From Albidovulum sp. (GTDB taxonomy: Bacteria; Pseudomonadota; Alphaproteobacteria; Rhodobacterales; Rhodobacteraceae): a DNA stretch of 64,000 bases. Below, piece by piece: positions 19,950-28,788 of the stretch (positions are counted from its first letter, which is position 1; every line of letters starts with the position of its first letter). The translations under genes and the position numbers were made by a program. Where the stretch lies: assembly GCA_028823855.1 (NCBI GenBank), contig JAPPFL010000052.1, positions 1 to 64,000 of the forward strand. The letters are read 5' to 3'. Below the pieces are notes generated by a model. That model worked only from the letters and a program-made list of their open reading frames with translations, made no database searches and had not been told where the DNA came from.

Positions 19950-21092
19950 TCAAGCAGGCGGCAGCATTTCGCGTGCAATTATGAGCCGCATTATCTCGTT
20001 CGTACCTTCGAGAATCTGGTGCACCCTAAGATCTCGTACAATTTTTTCGATACCGTAGTCAGCCAGGTAACCGTAGCCGCCGTGCAATTGAAGGCATTCA
20101 TTTGCGACTTTGAAGCCGGCGTCGGTCGCGAATTTCTTTGCCATGGCGCAACGCTTTGTTGCGTCGGGAGAACCTGCGTCGAAATGCCACGCGGCTTGCT
20201 GCAGGATTGCCGTCGCGGCGTGCAATTCCGTTTCCATGTCGGCTAGCCGAAACCGCAGCGCTTGAAATTCATTGAGCGCGCGCCCGAATGCCCGGCGTTC
20301 CGACATGTACGCGACAGTCTTTTCAAGCGCATGGCGTGCGCCGCCGATGGAGCACGCCGCAATGTTGAGTCGACCGCTGTCGAGGCCCGACATTGCGTAG
20401 TTGAAGCCCTTGCCCTCAACGCCTAGAAGATTTGTAGCCGGAACTGGGCAGTCTTCGAATATGACCTGCCTTGTTGGCTGGGCGCGCCATCCCATTTTAT
20501 CCTCCAGCGCACCAAAGTCTAGATTTGGTGTATCATCTTCGACGATCAGCGCGGATATGCCGGGCGGGCCTTCGCCGCCGGTGCGACACATTACCAAGTA
20601 TCCGTCCGAATATCCGCCGCCTGAGATAAAGGACTTAGTACCGTTCAACACCCATCCCTCGTTGGTGCGCTTGGCGCTCGTCTTAAGAGCGGATGCGTCG
20701 GATCCAGATCCCGGTTCCGTCAGGCAGTACGAAAAAACCATCTCCATTGAGAGAATGTGCGCCAAGTATTTTGCCTTGAGGTCGTCGGACCCGAATGAAT
20801 CGATCATCCAGGCGCACATGTTGTGAATCGACAAGAACGCGGCTACCGATGGGCACGACATTGACAAGGCTTCGAAAACAAGAGCCGATTCTAGCCTGGA
20901 AAGGCCCGATCCTCCCGACGCCTCGGATACGCAAATCCCGCCAAGTCCTAGCTCGCCGACTTCCGGCCAAATCTCCTTGGGTATAGTGCCTGCGCGCTCC
21001 CATTCCGCAGCGTGGGGCGCGATCTTCTCGCGGCCGAATTCCCGAGCCATGTCGAAAATGGCTACCTGCTCGTCGCTCAGCGAAAAATCCAT
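19950..21092 (-). CDS. Acyl-CoA dehydrogenase, isobutyryl-CoA type
   Basis: A 380-residue FAD enzyme of the short/branched-chain acyl-CoA dehydrogenase family. Domain order is complete: N-terminal helices (MDFSLSDEQVAIFDMAREF), beta-domain with CLTEPGSGSDASAL, and the C-terminal helical domain with LQLHGGYGYL and HQILEGTNEIMR, where the catalytic glutamate sits. Its place between mmsA and the 3-hydroxyisobutyryl-CoA hydrolase gene points to isobutyryl-CoA as substrate (valine pathway, ACAD8-like). The start at ATG 21092 matches the family; an in-frame extension to 21206 overlaps mmsA and has no support. Electrons would go to electron-transfer flavoprotein. Confidence 0.92.
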   Translation of the reverse strand: MDFSLSDEQVAIFDMAREFGREKIAPHAAEWERAGTIPKEIWPEVGELGLGGICVSEASGGSGLSRLESALVFEALSMSCPSVAAFLSIHNMCAWMIDSFGSDDLKAKYLAHILSMEMVFSYCLTEPGSGSDASALKTSAKRTNEGWVLNGTKSFISGGGYSDGYLVMCRTGGEGPPGISALIVEDDTPNLDFGALEDKMGWRAQPTRQVIFEDCPVPATNLLGVEGKGFNYAMSGLDSGRLNIAACSIGGARHALEKTVAYMSERRAFGRALNEFQALRFRLADMETELHAATAILQQAAWHFDAGSPDATKRCAMAKKFATDAGFKVANECLQLHGGYGYLADYGIEKIVRDLRVHQILEGTNEIMRLIIAREMLPPA

Positions 21093-21151
21093 TATTCTCT
21101 CGGAAAATCCAGCCGCGCCCGGTCGCGGAATCCGCGCTTGCCCCGAACGAC

Positions 21152-22651
21152 CTATTCCATTGCCGAGAAATTCAAAATCGCGCCTTCCTTTATTCCCGAC
21201 GGCCAACGCGAGGTTACGGTCTTTGTTTTCGTGTAGAATCGGAAGGCGTCCGGCCCGTGCTGGTTAAGGTCTCCAAAAATGGACCTTTTCCAGCCGCCGA
21301 ACGTATAGTATGCCAAAGGCACGGGAATAGGTACATTGATGCCGACCATTCCGATATTGACTCGGTTGGCGAAATCTCGCGCTGTATCCCCGTCTCTGGT
21401 GAAAATTGCTGCGCCGTTGCCGTATTCATGGTCCATGGCTAATCCAAGTGCTTCTTCATAGGACGCGGCCCTAACAGTCGAAAGGACCGGACCGAAGATT
21501 TCCTTCTGGTAGATTTCCATGTCGCGCGTAACCCGGTCGAAAAGGTGGGGGCCCACGAAAAATCCGCCTTCGTAGCCTTGGAGGCTAAATTCGCGCCCGT
21601 CAACTACGAGTTGCGCGCCATCGTCGAGCCCGGAACTTACTAAAGACAACACGCGGTCTCTCGCGTCGCCAGTGACCAGCGGGCCATAGTCCATGTCTTC
21701 TCCCGCCGTATATGGCCCGACACGCAGGTTTTCGACTTTTGGCGCAAGTTTTCCGACCAACGCGTCCGCAGTTTTTTCGCCGACCGGAACCGCCACAGAA
21801 ACAGCCATGCACCTTTCTCCGGCCGCGCCGTAGCCGGATCCGACGAGCGCATCAACGGCCTGGTCGAGGTCCGCATCCGGCATGACCACCATGTGATTCT
21901 TGGCTCCGCCGAAACAGGCCACGCGCTTGCCGTTAGCACATCCCCGAGAGTAGATATATTCGGCGATCGGCGTCGAGCCGACGAATCCGACGGCTGAAAT
22001 CGCCCGATGGTCAAGAATCGCGTCGACGGTGACCTTATCGCCGTTCACGACTTGAAGAAGGCCTTCGGGCAATCCGGCTTCGAGCAACAGTTCCGCTAAC
22101 ATGAGCGGGCAGGACGGGTCACGTTCGGACGGCTTGAGAATAAAAGCGTTGCCGCAAGTGAGCGCAGGCGCGAATTTCCACATCGGAATCATCGCCGGAA
22201 AATTGAACGGCGTAATTCCGGCCGCGACGCCGACCGGTTGGCGCATCGAATACATGTCGATCCCCGGACCTGCGCTATCGGTGTATTCTCCCTTCAGCAG
22301 ATGCGGCGCACCTATGCAGAACTCGACGACTTCCAAGCCTCGCTGCACATCGCCACGGGCATCTGGCAGAGTTTTTCCGTGCTCGCTTGAAATAGCAGTT
22401 GCAAGCTTGTCCAAGTCTCGTTGGAGCAAGCGCACGAACTCAAGCATGACGCGCGCGCGTCGTTGGGGATTGACCGCCGCCCACGCCGTCTGCGCCGCGA
22501 GAGCTCCTTGAACAGCGACGTCGACTTCATCTGCCGATGCGAACGGCACCCTCGCCTGAATTTCTCCTGTCGCCGGATTGTAAACATCGCCAAATCTGCC
22601 CGATTGACCTGATACGCGTTTTCCGTTGATGAAGTGCTCTAGCTCGTTCAT
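21152..22651 (-). CDS. mmsA: Methylmalonate-semialdehyde dehydrogenase (CoA-acylating)
   Basis: A 499-residue aldehyde-dehydrogenase-fold enzyme that converts methylmalonate semialdehyde plus CoA and NAD to propionyl-CoA. It starts MNELEHFINGKRVSG at ATG 22651. The cofactor region ITPFNFPAMIPMW and the catalytic cysteine in GAAGERCMA are the MmsA versions. KNHMVVMPDADLDQAVD, just before the cysteine, replaces the ELGG glutamate motif of hydrolytic aldehyde dehydrogenases, as expected for a CoA-dependent enzyme. It is first in the operon, so its upstream region (22652-23011) should hold the promoter of the valine pathway genes. Confidence 0.95.
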   Translation of the reverse strand: MNELEHFINGKRVSGQSGRFGDVYNPATGEIQARVPFASADEVDVAVQGALAAQTAWAAVNPQRRARVMLEFVRLLQRDLDKLATAISSEHGKTLPDARGDVQRGLEVVEFCIGAPHLLKGEYTDSAGPGIDMYSMRQPVGVAAGITPFNFPAMIPMWKFAPALTCGNAFILKPSERDPSCPLMLAELLLEAGLPEGLLQVVNGDKVTVDAILDHRAISAVGFVGSTPIAEYIYSRGCANGKRVACFGGAKNHMVVMPDADLDQAVDALVGSGYGAAGERCMAVSVAVPVGEKTADALVGKLAPKVENLRVGPYTAGEDMDYGPLVTGDARDRVLSLVSSGLDDGAQLVVDGREFSLQGYEGGFFVGPHLFDRVTRDMEIYQKEIFGPVLSTVRAASYEEALGLAMDHEYGNGAAIFTRDGDTARDFANRVNIGMVGINVPIPVPLAYYTFGGWKRSIFGDLNQHGPDAFRFYTKTKTVTSRWPSGIKEGAILNFSAME

Positions 22652-23011
22652 TGCAAAATTCCGTCCTGTACTATTGCTGAGAATATGATACTTGTCTCGC
22701 ACAGAATCAAAAAGCGGAAAAAACGGATATTCCGCGATTTTATGAGATTTACGAAACCGGTCGCGAGGACAGGATGATCGCCCTTAGAGTTGCGAACTGC
22801 TACGTCGCCGCTAATTTTGCGATCAACTTGCAGGTTAAGGAAAGAATGTCGGCAAGCAGCCGATGAATTGGGAACCTATACCGTGATCGAAACGAAAAAA
22901 CCGTAGGATGGATAGTATTAATTTCAAGCGATTTGTTGTATTGTGCTTCTGCCGTAAGGCAGGCTCCGGTTTTTTGCGATCGTAAATGCGAATTAAGCGA
23001 GGTAGACTCCG
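22652..23011. other. Intergenic region, 360 bp, divergent mmsA / CBS-protein promoter region
   Basis: It should hold the promoter of the valine operon. An inverted repeat GCGGAA (22714-22719) / TTCCGC (22730-22735), about 65 bp before mmsA, is a possible operator. No regulator gene lies next to the operon. Confidence 0.4.
22949..22976 (+). promoter_or_regulatory. Hairpin followed by a T run, upstream of the CBS gene
   Basis: CTGCC (22949-22953) pairs with GGCAG (22958-22962) around GTAA, and a run of six T follows after 7 bases at 22970-22975. The stem is short and the spacing is not ideal. It could be a weak terminator in the leader of the CBS-domain gene, which starts 36 bp further on. Confidence 0.25.
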
Positions 23012-23446
23012 ATGCTAGTCAAGCAGATACTCCAGTCCAAGGCTGACCAATCCGTTGCAACTATCCGGCCGGACCTTTCGATTTCGGAAGCCATCTCTAT
23101 CCTTTCGAAAAAGAGAATTGGAGCGCTTGTGGTATCCGAAACCGGAAAAGACGCGGCCGGAGTAATTTCCGAAAGGGATATCGTACGGGAGATCGGAATT
23201 CGCGGTACAGGGCTCTTGAACGACAGCGTCAAAACAATCATGAGTTCAAATGTCATATGTTGCGCGGAAGAAGAAACGGCTGACCAAGTATTAACAAAAA
23301 TGACAAATGGACGCTTTCGGCATATGCCGGTCCTTTGCAACGGCGAAATGATCGGCCTTATTTCGATCGGCGATGTTGTCAAGGCAAGGCTTTCTGAATT
23401 AGACATGGAGAAGCAGGCCCTTGAAGGCATGATCATGGGTCATTGA
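23012..23446 (+). CDS. Tandem CBS-domain protein
   Basis: A 144-residue protein made of two CBS domains (a Bateman module) and nothing else. The first spans about residues 8-65 (ATIRPDLSISEAISILSKKR, then GVISERDIVREI) and the second about 75-130 (ADQVLTKMTNGRFRHMPVL, then GLISIGDVVKARL). Such modules bind adenosine nucleotides and act as energy or ligand sensors; stand-alone versions of this type are common in alphaproteobacteria, but the partner is unknown. The start is ATG 23012. It is divergent from the valine operon and is followed 104 bp later by coaD. Confidence 0.9.
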   Translation: MLVKQILQSKADQSVATIRPDLSISEAISILSKKRIGALVVSETGKDAAGVISERDIVREIGIRGTGLLNDSVKTIMSSNVICCAEEETADQVLTKMTNGRFRHMPVLCNGEMIGLISIGDVVKARLSELDMEKQALEGMIMGH

Positions 23447-23550
23447 ACGGCGACGGCCCGCTCGGCCCGTGAAAAGGCAGGCGGGAACGATTAAGGATTT
23501 GTCAGGCGGCCCAAGCTGGTTTTGCGGCGCCGCGACGGTAGGATGTGGCA

Positions 23551-24048
23551 ATGCGCATTGGGCTGTACCCCGGTACTTTCGATCCCGTAACCTTGGGCCA
23601 TACAGATGTATTTAAACGGGCATGCGCCCTTGTGGACCGGCTGGTCATTGGCGTAGCCGTCAACGCTGACAAGAACCCGTTGTTTACACTTTCGGAAAGA
23701 GTCTCGATGATTGAAGAAGAAGTCGAGGGACTCGTGGCGCAGACGGGCGTCGAAATTTTCGCCAGACCGTTCGACGGTTTGCTAATCGACTGCGCCAGGG
23801 ATGTCGGCGCCTCCGTAATTATTCGAGGATTGAGAGCGGTTTCGGATTTTGAATACGAATTCCAAATGGTCGGCATGAATAGGGCTATGGATTCCAGTAT
23901 TGAAACCGTATTTCTAATGGCCGACGCCAAGAGCCAAGCGATCGCTTCGCGCCTAGTCAAGGAGATCGCTAGGCTTGGCGGAGATATTTCCAATTTCGTA
24001 CCTGAACGAATTCAAGCCGCTCTCGAGGCCAAATTCCCAAGGATGTAA
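23551..24048 (+). CDS. coaD: Phosphopantetheine adenylyltransferase
   Basis: A 165-residue CoaD that transfers AMP from ATP to 4'-phosphopantetheine, the fourth step of coenzyme A synthesis. The nucleotidyltransferase signature YPGTFDPVTLGHTDVF is at residues 6-21 with the TxGH motif as TLGH. RGLRAVSDFEYEFQM near residue 90 and the C-terminal ISNFVP segment match the family. The start is ATG 23551 (MRIGLYPG); a GTG two codons upstream is in frame but unnecessary. The protein is full length. CoaD is a hexamer in the cytoplasm and is usually essential. Confidence 0.97.
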   Translation: MRIGLYPGTFDPVTLGHTDVFKRACALVDRLVIGVAVNADKNPLFTLSERVSMIEEEVEGLVAQTGVEIFARPFDGLLIDCARDVGASVIIRGLRAVSDFEYEFQMVGMNRAMDSSIETVFLMADAKSQAIASRLVKEIARLGGDISNFVPERIQAALEAKFPRM

Positions 24049-24582
24049 ACTCCGATTGGCCGGCAGTGAATGCTATGGCAAGCTGCGCATCCGAATACGT
24101 GCCGGATAAAGCCGAACAAGCCTAGTGTACTTTCCGGCGCACGATGCGCACCTTCGTTGAAGAACGTCCATAGGCCGTAGCGGCTGTCATCGCCTCCACA
24201 GCGAATTAAAAGCCCGTCTCTTCTCTCATGCCGTTCCGAGTCCAGCTACAAATTCAATGCGTCTGGCAATGCGGGCAAGCGATTCAACACTTTGCTCTAG
24301 TATTTCGTAACTTTCCAAGACTACGGTATAGCGTTTTCCCATTCGCGCATGATAGGTTGTCTTTTTTGGTTCCGAGAATGTTCAATTGCGGGACTAGGAG
24401 CGCCATCTGGTTTCGATTGAAAAATTGCAAAAGGTCCCGGTCCTGGCTCGAATGCCATTCAGCAAATTTGATTAACGGGGAACGGTTTTTTGGTCAGAAT
24501 TTCGAGCCAATTGGCAATTCCCGACTGAAAATTTCAAACGGGCCTCCGTTGCCGCATGATTGCGGGCGCGAGAGCTAGTGCA
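24049..24582. other. Intergenic region, 534 bp, nothing supported
   Basis: A 116-codon frame at 24228-24578 is rich in Arg, Phe, Cys and Trp, has no ribosome site or recognisable motif, and overlaps the next gene's start. I treat it as chance. The promoter of the AbrB-like gene should be in the last part. Confidence 0.45.
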
Positions 24583-25629
24583 ATGCGATTTAAATCGACG
24601 ATATTCGACAGGAAATTTGCTTTCGCGGTCATGTGCGCGGGCCTTGGAGCAGCGGTATTCTCCTACGTCGAGTTTCCTCTTCCCATGCTCTTGGGGCCAA
24701 TGGCGGCCTGCCTCGTAGCGTCGCTGGCGGGCATCCCCATGGCTAGCGACAGGAATTTGGGTATCCTCATGCGCACGATTCTAGGAGTCGCCTTCGGCGC
24801 CTCCATTACGCCCGAGCTCGTGGGGCGAGTTCCCGAAATCATGATTTCCTTATTTTTTGTTCCGCTTTTCGTCATTGCAATGGGCTGCGTCGGCTACCCG
24901 TATTTTCGCAGAATTGTCGGATTCGACCAGAAGACCTCCTACTATTCCGCGATGCCCGGCGGAATGCAGGAGATGGTTCTTTTCGGCGAAGACGAAGGAG
25001 TCAATGTTCGAGCCGTTTCGCTGGTGCATGCCACAAGATTAGTGATGGTATTCGCATTTGTTCCAATTGTCGCAACGCATTATTTCGGTTTAAATTTGGA
25101 CCGTCCTCCCGGTGCGCCGGCAGCTTCTCTTCCCTGGCACGAAATCGCTATCATGATAATTTCAGGCGTCGTCGGCTGGCGAATCGCGCTCGCGATGCGA
25201 ATACCCGGATCGTCGATTATTGGTCCGATGATACTAACGGCGATTCTTTCGCTTTCAGGTATCGTAAATTCGCGCCCGCCGTTCGAAATGATGCTCGTTG
25301 CCCAGTTCTTTATCGGGCTAGGGTTAGGCGTGCGCTATTCCGGCATTTCGCCGAGAGAACTGCGAAGCATTGTCGTCGCGGGTCTTGGATACTGCGTTCT
25401 CGCACTTTTGACATGCTTTGCGCTCATTCTTGCAATCAGAGATTTTCTTGATGCCGAGTACATTGACGTGTTGCTTGCGTTCCTGCCTGGCGGACAGGCG
25501 GAGATGGCAATGATCGCCCTGATAGCGGGTACAGATGTGGCCTACGTCGTTTCCCATCACTTGCTGCGCGTCTTCATCGTAATCGCTTTCGCAAAGCTAG
25601 TTGCCGGATTCCTCAAATTACGAGATTGA
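24583..25629 (+). CDS. AbrB-family membrane protein (PF05145 type)
   Basis: A 348-residue integral membrane protein made of two similar halves with about ten hydrophobic spans. Each half has a Gly-rich reentrant-like stretch: LPMLLGPMAACLVASLAG early, and SSIIGPMILTAILSLSG in the second half. The conserved AMPGGMQEM and LAFLPGGQAEMAMIAL motifs, one per half, are diagnostic of the AbrB/YfcA-neighbour family once labelled putative ammonia monooxygenase; these are probably transporters, but the substrate is unknown. The start ATG 24583 (MRFKSTIFDRK) is chosen because a GTG/ATG further upstream adds unsupported residues. It stands alone. Confidence 0.85.
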   Translation: MRFKSTIFDRKFAFAVMCAGLGAAVFSYVEFPLPMLLGPMAACLVASLAGIPMASDRNLGILMRTILGVAFGASITPELVGRVPEIMISLFFVPLFVIAMGCVGYPYFRRIVGFDQKTSYYSAMPGGMQEMVLFGEDEGVNVRAVSLVHATRLVMVFAFVPIVATHYFGLNLDRPPGAPAASLPWHEIAIMIISGVVGWRIALAMRIPGSSIIGPMILTAILSLSGIVNSRPPFEMMLVAQFFIGLGLGVRYSGISPRELRSIVVAGLGYCVLALLTCFALILAIRDFLDAEYIDVLLAFLPGGQAEMAMIALIAGTDVAYVVSHHLLRVFIVIAFAKLVAGFLKLRD

Positions 25630-26148
25630 ACCCTTCGATTGAATTTCCCCATCATTCAAGCCGGAACTGGTTCAACGCATTTTTCGCAGTTCAAATAGTT
25701 GCGATTGAGTCGGAATCTCCAGTGACGACAGGCCCAGTTTTGCATCGAGTTCTGTTCGAAGAACATCTTGGGCGCCAAACCTCGCCGAGTTGCGTCGCTA
25801 TAAATTCCCGTCAATCCTTATCCTACCAATTCGGTAATACGATGTTGCGGATTTGATAAATTTACTTTCGGAGAATTGGCGATGAGTGTTGGCAATACTA
25901 GGCTGAGGTGTTTGGTTAGAATTTCACCGGCGAATTATTTCGTGCAATTTGCGGTAAGCCCGCCGATTTCGAAGATGTCTCGTGATCATTTGGGGAGAAC
26001 TTGAATCAACGGACGCTAAGAGATCTGCTATGCAAGTTACAACAAGTTGATTTGCGTTTTGAAAATCTTCTTGGACACTCGAACAGTCTCTAGTTTAAGT
26101 GTCGTTCGGGGAATCAAAACTTGCCGAGATTAAGGGAAAGAAAATAGA
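25630..26148. other. Intergenic region, 519 bp
   Basis: It should hold the cyclophilin promoter. A 40-codon frame at 25882-26004 has a GGAG ribosome-like site at good spacing (protein begins MSVGNTRLRCLVRIS) but no recognisable family; I do not call it as a gene. A short inverted repeat GTTCT/AGAAC lies at 25749-25764. Confidence 0.4.
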
Positions 26149-26718
26149 ATGAAGAAACTATTGGCCGCCGCATCAATTGCGGCGATTAGCTCCGGATATG
26201 CCGCAGCCGACAGCGACACGCTTGTTATTCATGTCGCAGGAGAAGCGAACGGCGTTGTTGAAATAGAACTATTTCCCGAAGTCGCGCCTCTCCACGTGGA
26301 AAGGATAAAGAATCTTGCTCGCGAAGGGCACTACGACAACATCGTCTTCCATAGAGTCATCGAAGGGTTCATGGCTCAAACGGGCGATGTGCAATTCGGT
26401 GCCAAGGATGTGGGAATACCGCATATGGCGGGAAGGGGCGGTTCGGATTATCCCGACCTTCCGGCGGAATTCTCGGACATTGCATATGTGCGAGGCATAG
26501 TCGGAATGGCGCGTGCCCAAAACCCGAACAGCGCCAATTCTCAATTTTTTATTATGTTCGACGACGCGCCATTTCTCGACGGCCAATATACGGTCGTCGG
26601 AAGAGTCGTGTCTGGCCAAGACGTTGTCGACGCTATTAAAAGAGGCGATTCGGCGAGAAACGGCGCGGTTGTCGCCCCCGACTTCATGGCCAGCGTACGG
26701 ATAAAGGATGACGAATAG
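26149..26718 (+). CDS. Secreted cyclophilin-type peptidyl-prolyl isomerase
   Basis: A 189-residue cyclophilin with an N-terminal signal peptide (MKKLLAAASIAAISSGYAAA), so it acts in the periplasm, catalysing cis-trans isomerisation of prolyl bonds. The core is present: FHRVIEGFMAQTGDVQFG holds the catalytic arginine and the phenylalanine/glutamine pocket, and NSANSQFFIMFDDAPFLDGQYTVVGRVV matches the family's second signature. Charge and layout resemble bacterial PpiA. Its stop codon is directly followed by the ATG of the DUF3179 gene with no gap, so the two are co-translated. Confidence 0.93.
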   Translation: MKKLLAAASIAAISSGYAAADSDTLVIHVAGEANGVVEIELFPEVAPLHVERIKNLAREGHYDNIVFHRVIEGFMAQTGDVQFGAKDVGIPHMAGRGGSDYPDLPAEFSDIAYVRGIVGMARAQNPNSANSQFFIMFDDAPFLDGQYTVVGRVVSGQDVVDAIKRGDSARNGAVVAPDFMASVRIKDDE

Positions 26719-27729
26719 ATGAAATTAATTCGATCTGCTCTACGTGGCGAAACCACTCTTAGCCCTGCTTCATTTACCTTGACCTTGATCTTAGCGGTTG
26801 CGCCATGCGTTGCCGCGTCCAACCCTGCTGCTTGGAAGCATGAGTGGCCGAATACCGATTTTTCGATACACTCGGTCGAATTCAGCGAGATTTTGTCAGG
26901 CGGCCCGCCGAAAGACGGCATTCCTGCAATCGATTTTCCAGAGCTTATCGCGGTATCAGAAGAAGAATCTCTAGGCCCTAGCGAAGGCGTGATGACTCTT
27001 GAGCTAGAAGGCGAAATACCGCGAGCCTATCCGTTACGCTATCTTCTGTGGCATGAGATCGTCAACGACACGATCGGCGACACGCCGGTCGCGGTCACCT
27101 TCTGCCCACTCTGCAACTCGGCGATTTTTTTCGACAGGCGCGTGGGAGGCGAGGAAAGATCTTTCGGCGTTTCGGGAAAGCTCCGCAATTCAGATATGGT
27201 GATGTACGACCGGGAAACTGAGAGTTGGTGGCAGCAAGTCGTGGGCGAAGGAATAGTTGGTGTCCATACCGGCGACATTCTCGATACTTTGCCGGGCTGG
27301 CTAGAAAGTTGGGCCGATTTCAAGGATAGAAATCCCGAAGGTTTTGTGATGGCACAACCCGACTATCCTCGCAGCTATGGGCGAAACCCGTACGTGGGTT
27401 ACGATACATCCAAAAGACCGTTTCTATACTTCGGCGAGTTACCGCCACACGAAATTCACCCCTTGGAGCGCGTAGTTCGGGTTGGAAATATTGCCTGGCC
27501 TCTGGAAAGACTCCGCCAAGAAAGTGAACTTAGCGATGAAGGAATTGTGTTTTCGTGGAAGGCGGGCCAGTCATCCGCGCTTGATACGAGCGATGTCGCG
27601 CGAGGGCGCGATGTAGGAACGATTCGGGTACGCGATATGGCGACAGGCAAAGACTTGCCTCATGATGTTATGTTCGCGTTTGCTTTCCATGCGTTTTATC
27701 CGGAAGGAGAGTGGAAGCTCGCAAAATAG
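26719..27729 (+). CDS. DUF3179 domain-containing secreted protein
   Basis: A 336-residue protein with a signal peptide in the first 35 residues (hydrophobic FTLTLILAVAPCVAA). The DUF3179 hallmark VTFCPLCNSAIFFDR is near residues 127-141, with a CxxC pair that could bind metal or form a disulfide. Other family segments are GVSGKLRNSDMVMYDRETES and WWQQVVGEGIVG, and RSYGRNPYVGYD further on. The biochemical function of this family is unknown. Immediate coupling to a secreted cyclophilin suggests that the isomerase helps its folding in the periplasm; that is inference from position. The C-terminus HAFYPEGEWKLAK is intact. Confidence 0.85.
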   Translation: MKLIRSALRGETTLSPASFTLTLILAVAPCVAASNPAAWKHEWPNTDFSIHSVEFSEILSGGPPKDGIPAIDFPELIAVSEEESLGPSEGVMTLELEGEIPRAYPLRYLLWHEIVNDTIGDTPVAVTFCPLCNSAIFFDRRVGGEERSFGVSGKLRNSDMVMYDRETESWWQQVVGEGIVGVHTGDILDTLPGWLESWADFKDRNPEGFVMAQPDYPRSYGRNPYVGYDTSKRPFLYFGELPPHEIHPLERVVRVGNIAWPLERLRQESELSDEGIVFSWKAGQSSALDTSDVARGRDVGTIRVRDMATGKDLPHDVMFAFAFHAFYPEGEWKLAK

Positions 27730-28788
27730 TTCCGCGCATTGATTCATAGTCTACTCGCATTTTAGGGCCGCCAATTGCCGATCCTAAACAAAGATCAATC
27801 GGGTTAGGCGATTGGAGAGCGCTACCGAAGAAAATTTGGCAGCCGTCCAACCGGGCCAAAAAAAATTTTTGGCCTAGTCTACGAAGGATTCGTGAATGTT
27901 CTTTAGAAGTTGAATGTTCGCGTTACTGCGGCGGGTTGTACGATCATTACCCGATGCCAATTCGACCCAAACCAAATTGCTACGAAAGCACAGATCATCG
28001 TCGAAAAGCCGCGTCGCCAGCCCTGTCTCGATTCTGGAATTGACCAACGATGACACTAAGCGAAATACGATCGAGTTTTCCTTTCCGCTACCGCAAGTAT
28101 TCGAACCATGCATTTCCAAACGTTAGCGTGCCAAAGCGGAATGACCTCTTCAATCAATTTGGCGATTTGGAGTGGTGTCGCCACCCGGAAAACGGCGAAG
28201 TCGCAAATCTGCCGAATCTCATTCAGGAAACGCACTGCGAGTGAGTGCCGCGCGACCCTGAGATTCATCGTATCTCTGCGGCGACGCGCGTACGCAGCAT
28301 GGTCTACGGCCGGTCCCTCCCTTGGCCTAGAGCAGGAGGCGATAGCGCATGGAGTTCCTATTCTACTTCTCCGCACCGCAAAATTTTCGAGCGCGTGCTT
28401 TTTAATCGGGTATTTCGCGTCCAGCAAATCGTGGGGCTGGAACAGGCTCGCGTAGAACTATCGTTTCGAGTTCTGCTACGCTTTTCCTTCGCTTTAGGCC
28501 GATATTCTCTTGTAGAGCAAAGGCCGCTGGCGAATTGAATTAAACTCCAATCGGACGAAGTGCGCGAAAGCACCGACTAGGGAGCGCAGAAATGCTCTTA
28601 CAAGTTTAGATTCCAGAATTGCGAACGCATTAAAATATCGAGACCACGCCGACAATACGGTCGAAATTCCCAGTCCCGGATTCGAAATTTTCAGTGCCAG
28701 AGCTTGATGCGGCACATAGATGCGCATCGTCTCCAATTGCTCCAAAAATTTTGTCCCCAACGCCCTTATCTTGGGTCTGCGATATCTG
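27730..28788. other. Convergent intergenic region, 1,059 bp
   Basis: It lies between the 3' ends of the DUF3179 gene and tyrS, so no promoter is needed. It holds a strong palindrome (27854-27874). A minus-strand frame at 28056-28427 has somewhat protein-like stretches (FAVFRVATPLQIAKLIEEV) but no family I recognise, and may be a gene remnant. Confidence 0.45.
27854..27874. terminator. Perfect palindrome, probable bidirectional terminator
   Basis: GGCCAAAAA (27854-27862) and TTTTTGGCC (27866-27874) pair perfectly around AAA. On either strand it gives a stem preceded by A and closed by T residues, as in bidirectional terminators. It is 125 bp after the DUF3179 stop in a convergent gap. Confidence 0.5.

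Noticed and set aside
24228-24578. 116-codon frame before the AbrB-like gene
   Set aside because: No ribosome site, no motif, unusual Cys/Trp/Arg/Phe content and overlap with the next gene's region.
28056-28427. 123-codon minus-strand frame in the convergent gap
   Set aside because: Some stretches look protein-like, but I recognise no family and no ribosome site; kept only as a possible remnant.
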